From DASQFQ01 sp963811595 (lineage in GTDB: Bacteria; Actinomycetota; Thermoleophilia; Solirubrobacterales; Solirubrobacteraceae): a stretch of 64,000 nt of DNA. The stretch lies in the NCBI GenBank assembly GCA_963811595.1, contig CAWERW010000009.1, positions 1 to 64,000 of the forward strand, given 5' to 3'. Below the pieces are notes generated by a model. That model was not told where the DNA came from, ran no database searches, and saw nothing but the letters and a program-made list of their open reading frames with translations. Shown one piece after another: positions 50,124 through 62,826 of the stretch; the first letter of the stretch is position 1; the number at the start of each line of letters is the position of its first letter. The translations under genes were made by a program, and so were the position numbers.

Positions 50124-50151
50124 AGTCTACATCCGAACGCGGTGTCGGCAA
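50124..50151 (-). promoter_or_regulatory. Candidate promoter of mihF (leaderless)
   Basis: Minus-strand TTGCCG (50146-50151) and TAGACT (50124-50129) are spaced 16 bases. The -10 box is followed by seven bases and then the GTG start, so transcription would begin at the start codon. An ACCTCA/TGAGGT palindrome lies at 50176-50190 further upstream; its meaning is unclear. Confidence 0.45.
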
Positions 50152-50241
50152 CCCGGAACGGCCCAATTCGTCTTGACCTCAACCTGAGGTGTAGTCATCT
50201 AGAGGTCAGTTGACACTGCGTCCGCGATTTGCAGGCCTTTT

Positions 50242-51195
50242 TCACGCGTTATGTGCTATGGGCTCGCGACCGGCGCGGTCCGCAGGGGCCAGGATCCCGC
50301 TGTTTGCTGGGATTTCCGCGAGCTCGGCGGCGACCCGCGCGCCGGCGAGCGGATCGCGGAACGACTCGGTGCCGACCGCAACCACATCTGCGCCCGCCTG
50401 CATGAGGTCGGCGGCATGACGTCCGTTCTGGATGCCGCCCATCCCGACGATCGGGACGTCGACCCGCGCCCGGACCTCGGCGACCTGCGCGAGCGCGATC
50501 GCGCGGACGGCCGGACCGGACACGCCGCCACTGCCTCGGCCAGAGGCCTCGTCACCGCTTCGCTCGCCGCTGCCCAGCCAGCGCTCGCCGGGACGACTCG
50601 GGTGAAAGGCCATCCCGCGGAGCGTGTTGATGAGCGAGACGGCGTCGGCGCCGGCCTGCTCGGCGGCGGCTGCGACGTCGGCCGGCGACGTGCAGTTGGG
50701 CGTGAGCTTGACGATCAGCGGCTTGCGCGTGAGCGGCCGCACGCGCTCGACCAGCTGCGCGGTCTCGCGCGGGTCGGCGCCCATGATCATCCCGGTCTCG
50801 ACGTTCGGGCACGAGACGTTGAGCTCGAGCGCGGCGACCTCGTCGCGCTCGGCGAACGCCTCGACGAGCGTCGCCACCTCCTCGCGGGTGAAGCCCATGA
50901 CGTTGACGATCAGCGGCACTGGCAGCTCGGCGAGCTGCGGCAGGTCATGCGCGAGGTAGCCGTCGAGCCCCTTGTTCGGCAGCCCGATCGAGTTGATCAT
51001 GCCGCCGGGCAGCTCCCACAGCCGCGGCGGCGGGTTGCCCTGGCGCGGCTCGACCGTGACGGTCTTGGAGACGAAGGCGGCGAACGGGAACCGCGCGAGC
51101 AGAGCGTCGCCGAACGCGCGCCGCGCGGCGATCGCGTCAAACGTGCCGGACGCGTTGACGACCGGGTGCGCGAGCTCGATCCCGCAGAACTTCAT
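50242..51195 (-). CDS. pyrD: Dihydroorotate dehydrogenase, catalytic subunit (class 1B)
   Basis: 317-residue FMN enzyme oxidising dihydroorotate to orotate, the class that pairs with PyrK. Motifs: VVNASGTFDAIAA, SKTVTVEPRQGNPPPRLWEL, MINSIGLPNKGLDGYL, the active-site Cys in LELNVSCPNVETG, IVKLTPNCTSPADV, VGMGGIQNGRHAADLMQAGA and VGTESFRDP. It overlaps pyrK by ATGA and is the last gene of the pyr operon. The insert ERSGDEASGRGSG before SGPAVRAIAL is longer than usual. Confidence 0.95.
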   Translation of the reverse strand: MKFCGIELAHPVVNASGTFDAIAARRAFGDALLARFPFAAFVSKTVTVEPRQGNPPPRLWELPGGMINSIGLPNKGLDGYLAHDLPQLAELPVPLIVNVMGFTREEVATLVEAFAERDEVAALELNVSCPNVETGMIMGADPRETAQLVERVRPLTRKPLIVKLTPNCTSPADVAAAAEQAGADAVSLINTLRGMAFHPSRPGERWLGSGERSGDEASGRGSGGVSGPAVRAIALAQVAEVRARVDVPIVGMGGIQNGRHAADLMQAGADVVAVGTESFRDPLAGARVAAELAEIPANSGILAPADRAGREPIAHNA

Positions 51196-51955
51196 GCGAC
51201 GAGCTCCAGGTCCTCGGCGGCCAGCACGGGCCCGTCGACACACAGCCGCACGTAGCCCGAGCGCGTCGGCACCACGCAGCCGAAGCACGCGCCGAACCCG
51301 CACGCCATCCCGGACTCCAGAGCGAGCTGCGCCGGCACACCCGCGTCCGCACACAGCGAGCGCACCGCCTCGAGCATCAACGGCGGCCCGCACGCGTAGA
51401 CCACGACCGACCCATCAACTTCCTCACTGAGCAATTCAGTGACGAGGCCGTGATGGCCGACGGAGCCGTCGTCCGTCGCGATCCGTGGGTCGTGGAGGAG
51501 GCGCGAGCCCTCGGCGTGATGAGCGTCCCGGAAACCCAGCAACGCCGGCGCCCCGATGACGTCCTGCCAGATCGCCAGCGGCGCGATCCCGACCCCGCCG
51601 CCGACGAGCAGCGGTCGCCGCCCGTCCTCCGGCTCCCGGAAGCCGACGCCCAGCGGCCCGAGGAGCCACACCCCGTCGCCGGCGCGCAGCTCGCACAGCC
51701 GCCGCGTCCCCGGGCCGACGTCCTCGAACAGGAAGTCGAGCCGGCCGTCCTCGTGCCGGCGCAGCACCGAGAACGCGCGCGGGAGGAACGGCCGCTCGTC
51801 GGTCCCCCCTCCCCACCGCTCGCCGGCGGTGAGCATGTAGAACTGGCCCGGGTCCGGCGCGGGCCCCTCGGCGTCGAGCACCGAGATGACGTCGTAGGCC
51901 CCGTAGCGCGAGTGCGCGACGACCGGGCACAGGCGCCGCCCGAAGGGCGCGAGCG

Positions 51956-51959
<4 letters not shown>
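51192..51959 (-). CDS. pyrK: Dihydroorotate dehydrogenase electron transfer subunit
   Basis: 255-residue FAD and iron-sulfur subunit that passes electrons from PyrD to NAD. The flavin motif is LPRAFSVLRRHEDGRLDFLF, the NAD motif LLVGGGVGIAPLAIW and the [2Fe-2S] cysteines are in MACGFGACFGCVVP plus RLC (C-x4-C-x2-C-x11-C). The GTG start at 51959 overlaps the carB stop as GTGA. Together with pyrD it forms the class 1B enzyme. Confidence 0.94.
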
Positions 51960-55028
<3,069 letters not shown>

Positions 55029-55036
<8 letters not shown>

Positions 55037-56119
55037 GGGCCATCTCGGAGACGAACTCGTCGAACAGGGCGAGGCTGTCGTTCGGGCCGGGGCCCGCCTC
55101 GGGGTGGTACTGCACGCAGCCGGCGGGCACGTCGAGCAGCCGCAGGCCCTCGACCGTGCCGTCGTAGAGGTTCACGTGCGTGAGCTCGGCCTCGCCGAAG
55201 TCCGACTGGAGCCGCGTGCCCGGCGTCCCCTGGACCGCGAAGCCGTGGTTCTGCGACGTGATCGCGATCCGGTCCGTGCGCAGGTCCTTGACCGGGTGGT
55301 TGGCGCCGCGGTGGCCGAACGGGAGCTTGAACGTCTCGAGCCCGACCGCGCGCGAGAGCAGCTGGTGGCCGAGGCAGATGCCGAACACCGGCTTGCGCCC
55401 GATCAGCTCGCGCACCGTGTCGACGATGTAGTCGAGCGCCGCCGGGTCCCCGGGGCCGGGGACGAGGAAGATCCCGTCGGGGTCGCTCGCGAGCAGCTCG
55501 TCGGCGGTCGCCGTGCACGGGTACAGCTCGAGCGTCGCGCCGCGCGAGGTGAAGTTGCGGACGATCGAATGCTTGATGCCGGTGTCGAGCGCGGCGATGC
55601 GCGGGCCGTCCCCCTCCCCCGCGAACGTCCGCGGCTCGGCGATCGTCACCTCGCGCGCGAGGTCGCGCCCGACCATGCTCGGCTCGGCGGCGATCCGCTC
55701 GCGCGCCTCGCCCTCGCTCATCTCGCCGGGGAAGACGCCGCCGCGCATCGCGCCCGCCTCGCGGATGTGGCGGACGAGCGCGCGCGTGTCGACGCCGTCG
55801 ATGCCCGGGATCCCGTTCTCGCGCAGCCAGTCGAGCCAGCCCTGCTGCGCTCCTGGCACGCCGGTCTGGTTGACCGCGGCGCGCATGATCGCCGCGCGCG
55901 CGTGGATGTGGTCGGACTCCATGGCGGCCGCGCTGACGCCGTAGTTGCCGATATGCGGATAGGTGAACGTGATCAGCTGGCGCGCGAAGCTCGGGTCGCT
56001 CATCGACTCCTGGTAGCCCGACATGCCGGTCGTGAAGACGACCTCGCCGGTCACCGGGCCGGGCGCCCCGACGGCGTCGCCGTCGAAGCGCGTCCCGTCC
56101 TCGAGCAGGACGTAAGCGC

Positions 56120-56123
<4 letters not shown>
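55029..56123 (-). CDS. carA: Carbamoyl-phosphate synthase, small subunit
   Basis: 364-residue glutamine amidotransferase subunit. The N-terminal domain shows VLLEDGTRFDGDAVGAPGPV, GEVVFTTGMSGYQESMSDPS and ITFTYPHIGNYGV. The class I GATase domain has the nucleophile Cys in PVFGICLGHQLLSRAVGLET and the His/Glu pair in VQYHPEAGPGP. The GTG start at 56123 overlaps the pyrC stop as GTGA. Confidence 0.96.
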
Positions 56124-57495
<1,372 letters not shown>

Positions 57496-57499
<4 letters not shown>

Positions 57500-58437
57500 G
57501 CGAGCTGCGGGGCCGGAGTGGACGGGGCGGTGGTAGGCGCGGAGCGGCCCGCCAGCAGCTCGTAGAGCACCGCCATGCGGACGACGACGCCGGCCGCGAC
57601 CTGCTGGCCGATGACCGCCTGCGGCGAGTCGATCACCTCGGCTGACAGCTCGACGCCGCGGTTGACCGGGCCCGGGTGCATGAGCACCTGGCGCGCGCTC
57701 AGGCGGCGGCCGTCGATCTGGTAGACGGCGGCGTACTCGCGCAGCGACGGCACGTAGCTGTCGGTCATGCGCTCGTTCTGCATGCGCAGGGCGTAGACCA
57801 CGTCGGCCTCGCTCAGACGGTCGAGCCGGTACTCGACCTTGCAGCCGAGCGCCTCCACCCCGCGCGGGATCAGCGTCGGCGGCCCGCAGACCGTGACCTC
57901 GGCGCCGAGCTTCGTGAAGGCGAGGATGTTCGAGCGCGCGACCCGCGAGTGCAGGACGTCGCCGACGATCCAGATCTTCAGCCCGTCGAGCGAGCCGAGC
58001 CGCTCGCGCAACGTGTAGACGTCGAGCAGCGCCTGCGTCGGGTGCTCGTGCTTGCCGTCGCCGGCGTTGACGACCGCGGCGTCGACCCAGCCGGCCACGA
58101 GGCCGGCGGCGCCGACGTGCGGCGTGCGGATCACGATCAGGTCGGGCCGGTAGGCGCTCAGCGTCTGGACGGTGTCCTTGAGCGACTCGCCCTTCTCGAC
58201 GGCGGACCCGCTGGAGACGAAGTTGATGACCTCGGCCGACAGCGTCTTGGCGGCGAGCTCGAACGAGCTGCGCGTGCGCGTCGACGCCTCGTAGAAGAGG
58301 TTGAGCACCCGCCGGCCGCGCAGCGCCGGGACCTTCTTGACCTCGCGCTCGGAGACCTCGGTGAAGGACTTGGCGCGGTCGAGGATGCGCTCGATGCCGG
58401 GGCGGTCGAGGTCCTCGATGGAGAGCAGGTGCCTCAT
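57496..58437 (-). CDS. pyrB: Aspartate carbamoyltransferase, catalytic subunit
   Basis: 313-residue ATCase catalytic chain. Carbamoyl phosphate site: FYEASTRTRSSFELAAKTLS, KGESLKDTVQTLSAY, and NAGDGKHEHPTQALLDVYTL. Aspartate domain: VYALRMQNERMTDSYVPS and LMHPGPVNRGVELSAEVIDS. There is no pyrI in the window. The last 15 residues (APTTAPSTPAP) are a Pro/Thr-rich tail. It overlaps pyrR by ATGA. Confidence 0.96.
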
Positions 58438-58988
58438 GCGGGGACCTCCGTGAGGGTCGAGATCGTCACTTCGTCGCGCCCGTCGATCTCCTCCACACGC
58501 ACGTTGACGCGCTCGGAGCGGGCGGTCGGGAGGTTCTTGCCGACGTAGTCGGGGCGGATCGGGAGCTCGCGGTGGCCGCGGTCGGCGAGCACCGCGAGCT
58601 GGACGCGCGCGGGGCGGCCGTAGGCGAACAGCGCCTCGATCCCCGCGCGCACCGTGCGGCCGGTGAAGAGGACGTCGTCGACGAGCACCACGGTGTGGTC
58701 CTCGAGCCGGAACGGCAGGTGCGAGGCGTGGACGACCGGGCTGGCGTCGGCGCCGCGGGTGGCGAGGTCGTCGCGGTAGAAGGCGATGTCGATCTCGCCG
58801 TGGGCGATCTCCGCGTCGAGCAGGTCGCAGACGAGCCGGTGCAGCCGCGTCGCCAGGTGGGCGCCGCGACGGTGGATCCCCACCAGTGCCACGTCGCCGT
58901 CGCTGTTCTTCTCCACGATCTCGTGCGCGATGCGGACGAGCGTGCGACGGATGTCGTCCTCGTCGAGGACGACCTTCTCGGGGTTCAT
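58434..58988 (-). CDS. pyrR: Bifunctional pyr operon regulator/uracil phosphoribosyltransferase PyrR
   Basis: 184-residue RNA-binding protein that senses UMP/PRPP and represses the pyr operon; it also has weak UPRTase activity. The PRPP-binding loop is HTVVLVDDVLFTGRTVRAGI. Other segments are RIAHEIVEKNSDGDVALVGI and YVGKNLPTARSERVNV. It starts at ATG 58988 after AGGAAGGAAGCGC. A PyrR-type RNA motif overlaps this ribosome binding site, so it probably represses its own translation and thereby the coupled genes. Confidence 0.95.
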   Translation of the reverse strand: MNPEKVVLDEDDIRRTLVRIAHEIVEKNSDGDVALVGIHRRGAHLATRLHRLVCDLLDAEIAHGEIDIAFYRDDLATRGADASPVVHASHLPFRLEDHTVVLVDDVLFTGRTVRAGIEALFAYGRPARVQLAVLADRGHRELPIRPDYVGKNLPTARSERVNVRVEEIDGRDEVTISTLTEVPA

Positions 58989-59020
58989 GCGCTTCCTTCC
59001 TGGCCTCTCGGGACCGGGTT
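58989..59020 (-). promoter_or_regulatory. PyrR-binding RNA element overlapping the pyrR ribosome binding site
   Basis: In the pyrR leader the minus strand reads CCCGGTCCCGAGAGGCCAGG followed by AAGGAAGCGC and the ATG. This matches the PyrR binding-loop pattern (UCC-N-GAGAGG closed by a short stem with one mismatch) known from Bacillus and mycobacteria. There is no terminator, and the sequence just after the loop is the Shine-Dalgarno region. That points to translational repression as in mycobacteria and not to attenuation. Confidence 0.7.
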
Positions 59021-59057
59021 AAAGGTGTGCGGCGGAGAACCTAGCATCGGGGTCGGC

Positions 59058-59588
59058 GTGCCCCCTCCCCTCGACATCGTCTTCCACAAGGGCGACACCC
59101 GGCGCTACCGCTCGATCCTGCATCGCGCGGACGGCGTCGCGGTCGAGCTCGAGGGCGGCTCCTACAACCGCCTCGGCGCCCGCGAGCTGCCGCACGACAT
59201 CGCGCACCTGATCGTCGAGGGCGAGCTCGGGCTCGAGCGCGGCTTGTGGGGCGTGCTCGCGGCCGGCGGCCTGTTCCCCAACATGACGATCCGCGGCGGG
59301 CGCCAGAAGCCGCACGCCGCCCGCCGCGGGCGCGAGATCGTCGCCGCCGCCGTCGAGCAGCTCAACCAGGCCGAGATCCTCGTCCGCGCGGTCTGCGACC
59401 TGGCCGGCGAGCACACCACGGACCTGCGAGCGCTGCGGGCCCGCACCGGCGAGCGCTGGTGGTCGGACACGGCGAGCGAGGCCGCGCTGGCGCGGGCGTT
59501 CGACCGGCTCGACGAAGCGATCTCGGACTGGGCGGGGCTGCGCGCCGGCGAGCTCCTGCGCTTCACGTGGCGGCCCCCTCCTCCTTGA
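59058..59588 (+). CDS. Hypothetical protein divergent from pyrR
   Basis: 176-residue soluble protein I do not recognise. It begins PPPLDIVFHKGDTRRYRSIL and has a mixed alpha/beta look, with VELEGGSYNRLGARELPHDI, HLIVEGELGLERGLWGVLA and a C-terminal helical half (EAALARAFDRLDEAISDWAG). No signal peptide or catalytic motif is obvious. The GTG at 59058 is the first sensible start. The gap to pyrR is only 70 bases, so the promoters overlap. Its end overlaps the convergent rnz gene by 26 bases. Confidence 0.75.
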   Translation: MPPPLDIVFHKGDTRRYRSILHRADGVAVELEGGSYNRLGARELPHDIAHLIVEGELGLERGLWGVLAAGGLFPNMTIRGGRQKPHAARRGREIVAAAVEQLNQAEILVRAVCDLAGEHTTDLRALRARTGERWWSDTASEAALARAFDRLDEAISDWAGLRAGELLRFTWRPPPP

Positions 59589-60498
59589 CGAGGTGCGGCT
59601 CGCCGCGCTCGGGGAACGGGATCTCGATCGTGTCGAAGTCGCGCGGCACGATCGTCGCCGGGAAGACAGTGCGCGCCTCGTCGCGGATGTCGCGCGGGAA
59701 GTAGCGCGTCGAGAGGTGGGTGAGCGCGAGCAGCTTGACGTCGGCGGCGCGCGCGATCTCCGCCGCCTGGCGCGCCGTCGAGTGCCCCGTCTCGCGGGCG
59801 CGGGCGAGCTCGTCGTCGAGAAACGTCGCCTCGTGCACGAGCAGGTCGGCCTCGTGGGCGAACACCTCGGTCGCCTGGCACGGCGAGGTGTCGCCGGAGA
59901 TCACGATCCGGCGGCCGCGGCGCGGCTCCCCCACGACCTGCTCGGGGCTCACGCCGTCGACGGTCTCGCCTGCCTGCAGGCGGCCGAAGTCGGGACCCGG
60001 CGCGACGCCCAGCCGCTCGGCCGCCGCGGCGTCGAAGCGCCCCGGACGGTCATGCTCGGCGAACGCGTAGCCGTACGCGGGCACGCGGTGGTCGACGGCG
60101 AACGGCGACACGACGTAGCCGTCGAACGCGACCTCCTCGTGCGGGTCGAGCTCCTCCAGCGCGAGCGGGAACGACACGCGGCCCCAGGCAGGGCGCATCG
60201 CCTGGAGCAGCGCGCGCAGGCCGGGCGGGCCGTAGACCGTCAGCGGCCGGTCGCGCCCGCGCAGGTCGAACGTCTTGAGCACGCCGAGGATCCCGAGCCA
60301 GTGGTCGAGGTGGTAGTGCGAGATGAAGACGGCGTCGAGCTCGGGCAGGCCGACCGAGCGCAGCAGCTGCTGCTGGGTGCCCTCGCCGCAGTCGAACAGC
60401 AGCCGGTCGCCGCCGGCGCGCAGCAGCAGCGCGGGCAGGCCGCGGCGGGCGGTGGGCACGGAGCCGGCGGTGCCGGCGAAGAAGAGCGAGAGGTCCAT
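59563..60498 (-). CDS. rnz: Ribonuclease Z
   Basis: 311-residue tRNA 3' endonuclease of the metallo-beta-lactamase family. It trims 3' trailers from tRNA precursors that lack an encoded CCA, as with the tRNA-Arg nearby. Motifs: FFAGTAGSVPTARRGLPALL, the zinc motif VFISHYHLDHWLGILGVLKT, IVISGDTSPCQ and LLVHEATFLDDE. The exosite loop is at 125-165. It begins at ATG 60498, 16 bases after the phosphoesterase gene on the same strand. Confidence 0.95.
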   Translation of the reverse strand: MDLSLFFAGTAGSVPTARRGLPALLLRAGGDRLLFDCGEGTQQQLLRSVGLPELDAVFISHYHLDHWLGILGVLKTFDLRGRDRPLTVYGPPGLRALLQAMRPAWGRVSFPLALEELDPHEEVAFDGYVVSPFAVDHRVPAYGYAFAEHDRPGRFDAAAAERLGVAPGPDFGRLQAGETVDGVSPEQVVGEPRRGRRIVISGDTSPCQATEVFAHEADLLVHEATFLDDELARARETGHSTARQAAEIARAADVKLLALTHLSTRYFPRDIRDEARTVFPATIVPRDFDTIEIPFPERGEPHLVKEEGAAT

Positions 60499-60514
60499 AG
60501 GGCCGCGCCCGAGC

Positions 60515-61004
60515 CTAGAGCGCGATCAGCTCGAACCGCAGCCGCGCCGGCCTCGACGGTGGCGACGCCCATCGTGTGCTCGGGCGCGGAGCGGCGCTCG
60601 GTCGGGGAGCCCGGGTTGAAGATCTGGAAGCCGTCCTCGCCGGTCTCGTGCAGCGGCAGGTGCGAGTGGCCGAACACCACCGCGTCGGCGTCCTTGAAGC
60701 GCGCGCGCATGCGCACGAGCCGGCCGGTCCGCGGCCCGGCGTCGTGGAGCATCGCGATCCGCGCGCCGCCCGCCTCGACCACGCGCGCGGCGGGCAGCAT
60801 CCGGCGCAGCGACTCGTCGTCGACGTTGCCGTGCACGCCGTGGACCGGCGGCCCGAGTCGCTGGAGCGCCTGGAGCACCTCGACGCGCATGAAGTCGCCG
60901 GCGTGGAGGATCACGTCGGCGGCGCGCAGCTCGGCGACGCAGCGCGCCGGGAGCGCCCGCGAGCCGCGCGGCATGTGGGTGTCGGAGACGATCGCGATCC
61001 GCAT
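60515..61004 (-). CDS. YfcE-type metallophosphoesterase, C-terminal frameshift
   Basis: About 162 residues of a calcineurin-like phosphodiesterase of the YfcE/MJ0936 group. Metal motifs: IAIVSDTHMPRGSRAL, VILHAGDF, VHGVHGNVDDESL, and VVFGHSHLPLHETGEDG. Near the end a single frame change (about 60,545-60,555) is needed to reach the expected finish LRFELIAL with TAG 60515. Without it the frame runs on for another 90 residues antisense to rnz, which is not credible. The region is otherwise clean, so this may be one sequencing error. The substrate is unknown. Confidence 0.8.
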
Positions 61005-61035
61005 GGCCCCAACGCTAAGCTCCCGAGCAGTCAAG

Positions 61036-61108
61036 GCGCCCGTAGCTCAGTGGATAGAGCGCTGCCCTCCGGAGGCAGAAGTCGCAGGTTCGAATCCTGC
61101 CGGGCGCG
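61036..61108 (+). tRNA. tRNA-Arg (anticodon CCG)
   Basis: 73-base cloverleaf: acceptor GCGCCCG/CGGGCGC, D arm GCTC/GAGC, anticodon stem CTGCC/GGCAG around loop CTCCGGA (anticodon CCG), T arm GCAGG/CCTGC with TTCGAAT. Discriminator base G. The CCA end is not encoded. It decodes CGG arginine codons, which are frequent in this GC-rich genome. Confidence 0.96.
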
Positions 61109-61156
61109 TGCACCGGATTGTGGTTCCGTCCGAACCCCGACGTAGCGTCGCCGTTC

Positions 61157-61477
61157 GTGGCCGTCCTTAGCGTGTGCCCGAGCTGCGGATCGAACCTCCT
61201 GCAGCCCCTCCGGTGGGAGCCCCACGGTGAGGACGAGGTGATGGTCGATCTCCGCTGTCCGGAGTGCCTCACCTGGATGCAGGGTTGTTTCTCGCAAGAG
61301 GACATGAAGGAGCTCGACCGCCTCCAGTCCGCCGGCCGCGAGGAGATCCAGAGCGCCTACGAGGCCCAGGTGGCCGAGGCCATGGAGGCGCTGATCGACT
61401 GCCTCCAGGCCGCGCTCGCGCTCGACCTCGTCGACGCCGACGACTTCGCGCCGCGGCCGCTCAAGCGCGCGGCCTGA
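61157..61477 (+). CDS. Hypothetical zinc-ribbon protein
   Basis: 106-residue protein. The first 40 residues hold two CPxC pairs (SVCPSCGSNLLQPL and DLRCPECLTWMQGCFS), a likely zinc ribbon. An acidic helical half follows (AGREEIQSAYEAQVAEAMEA, LIDCLQAALALDLVDADDF). No family is recognised. GTG 61157 is the likely start; GTG 61172 is an alternative. It lies 49 bases after tRNA-Arg. Its last 17 bases overlap the convergent sulfotransferase-like gene. Confidence 0.75.
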   Translation: MAVLSVCPSCGSNLLQPLRWEPHGEDEVMVDLRCPECLTWMQGCFSQEDMKELDRLQSAGREEIQSAYEAQVAEAMEALIDCLQAALALDLVDADDFAPRPLKRAA

Positions 61478-62555
61478 GCTCGAGCTCGCCGATCGCGAGG
61501 CCGGCGGGGTCGCGCGGCAGCGGCCGCACGTGATCGACCTCGAGCGTCAGCTCCAGCGGCGCCGCCGGGTCGAGCTCCACCTCGGCCACCGCGGCGACGC
61601 CAGCGTGGCGCGGCTCGAGCGTGTGCTCCAGCGGCCGCCCCTGGAGCGTCAACCGCAGCGACCGCACCGCGTCGTCGTCGCACGCCGACACGATCGCCAC
61701 CGACACCCGCGCCGGCCCGGCGAGGCGGAGCGGGAAGCGCACGGTCGAGCGCAGCCCGGGCCCGGTCCAGCGATGCCAGCCCGCCTCGGGCGTGTGCACG
61801 CGCGAGTGCCAGCCCGTCCCGCACAGCGGCGCGTCCATGCCGCGGCGCAGCGGCAGGGCGCCGAGCGGCTCGGGCGGGAGCTCGGGCAGCGCGCGCAGCG
61901 CGGCGTCGAGCAGCCGGCCGGCGTGCTCGTGCAGGGCGAGGTCGCCGCTGCTCCGCTCGCGGACGAGCGCGGCCTCGGCCGCGGGCGGCGCCGACGCGTC
62001 CCCGCGCACGTTGATCCGCGGCAGCGGCGGCAGCCGCCGGCCCAGCAGGCGGCCGAGGGCGACCACGAAGTCGTCGGCTCGCTCGGTCGTCCCGGCGAGC
62101 GCGGACTCGTCGAGCGTCCGCAGCGCCCGCGCGGCCACGCCCTCGCTCCGGGCCAGCACGTCCGCGGGCGCCGGCAGGCCCGCCCACACCGCCGGCTTCC
62201 ACCGCGCCTCGCCCGCCTGCGGCGGGACCCCGAGCCATTGCGCCTGGTAGTCGCGACCGCACCAGCCGTAGGCCGGATGCTCGAGGAACTGCGCGAACGA
62301 CAGCGGCTCGCCCGGCCACGGGACCGCGCGGTAGTGCGACCACGCGCGGGCCGCGGGCTCGCGGAGCAGCGTGACGGTGCGCGGGGACCGCGGCAGCAGC
62401 CCGAGATGGCCGGCCAGCACCGCGCGGTCCTCGCCGGGGTCGTAGTCCTCCACCCGCCCCACCGACCGCACCTCCCCCACCGGCCACGCGTCCTCGAGCA
62501 GCCGGAGCAGCGAGGAGCCCGCGGTCTTGGGGATGTGGAGGAAGTAGAGCGAGCT
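61461..62555 (-). CDS. Sulfotransferase-like protein, start unresolved
   Basis: About 364 residues. The N-terminus carries the PAPS-binding loop SLYFLHIPKTAGSSLLRLLE and a later 3'-phosphate motif VTLLREPAARAWSHYRAV, both typical of membrane-type sulfotransferases. A C-terminal beta-like domain follows (RVHTPEAGWHRWTGPGLRST, VRFPLRLAGPARVSVAIVSA), which is unusual for the family. The reading frame has no ATG, GTG or TTG between an upstream stop near 62,582 and the PAPS loop; the next GTG (62480) would delete the loop. The start is therefore noncanonical or obscured by a base error. It overlaps the CysO-like gene stop by two bases. Confidence 0.78.
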   Translation of the reverse strand, partial: SSLYFLHIPKTAGSSLLRLLEDAWPVGEVRSVGRVEDYDPGEDRAVLAGHLGLLPRSPRTVTLLREPAARAWSHYRAVPWPGEPLSFAQFLEHPAYGWCGRDYQAQWLGVPPQAGEARWKPAVWAGLPAPADVLARSEGVAARALRTLDESALAGTTERADDFVVALGRLLGRRLPPLPRINVRGDASAPPAAEAALVRERSSGDLALHEHAGRLLDAALRALPELPPEPLGALPLRRGMDAPLCGTGWHSRVHTPEAGWHRWTGPGLRSTVRFPLRLAGPARVSVAIVSACDDDAVRSLRLTLQGRPLEHTLEPRHAGVAAVAEVELDPAAPLELTLEVDHVRPLPRDPAGLAIGELELRPRA

Positions 62556-62826
62556 AACCGCCTGCGACCGCGGGCAGGATCGTCACCTCGTCGGACTCGC
62601 CGACCTCGGTGTCGAGCCCGTCGAGGAAGCGGATGTCCTCACCGCGCAGGTAGACGTTGACGAAGCGGCGCAGTCCACCGTCGCCGTCGGAGATGCGGTC
62701 GCGCAGCTCGCCGTGCTCGGCGTACAGCGCCTCGAGCACCTCGCCCACGGTGCCGCCCGGCGCGTCGGCCGAGACGGCGCCGCCGGCGGCGTCGCGCAGC
62801 TGGGTCGGGAGCTTGACGGTCGCCAT
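62554..62826 (-). CDS. CysO-like ubiquitin-fold sulfur carrier protein
   Basis: 90-residue MoaD/ThiS-family protein ending in the diglycine needed for thiocarboxylate formation (SDEVTILPAVAGG). The second half, LRRFVNVYLRGEDIRFLDGL, is closely similar to mycobacterial CysO, which carries sulfur for cysteine synthesis with CysM, so a cysteine or sulfur-transfer role is more likely than molybdopterin. It starts at ATG 62826 immediately after the thrC stop (no intervening base) and is followed by the sulfotransferase-like gene. Confidence 0.9.
   Translation of the reverse strand: MATVKLPTQLRDAAGGAVSADAPGGTVGEVLEALYAEHGELRDRISDGDGGLRRFVNVYLRGEDIRFLDGLDTEVGESDEVTILPAVAGG

Noticed and set aside
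50176..50190. ACCTCA-ACC-TGAGGT palindrome resembling a MerR-type operator
   Set aside because: No plus-strand gene follows and the spacing to any promoter does not fit; it is noted only as a possible upstream element of mihF.
60240..61034. 264-residue phosphoesterase reading through into rnz antisense
   Set aside because: The extension is low-complexity antisense sequence; a frameshift near 60,550 restores the normal C-terminus.
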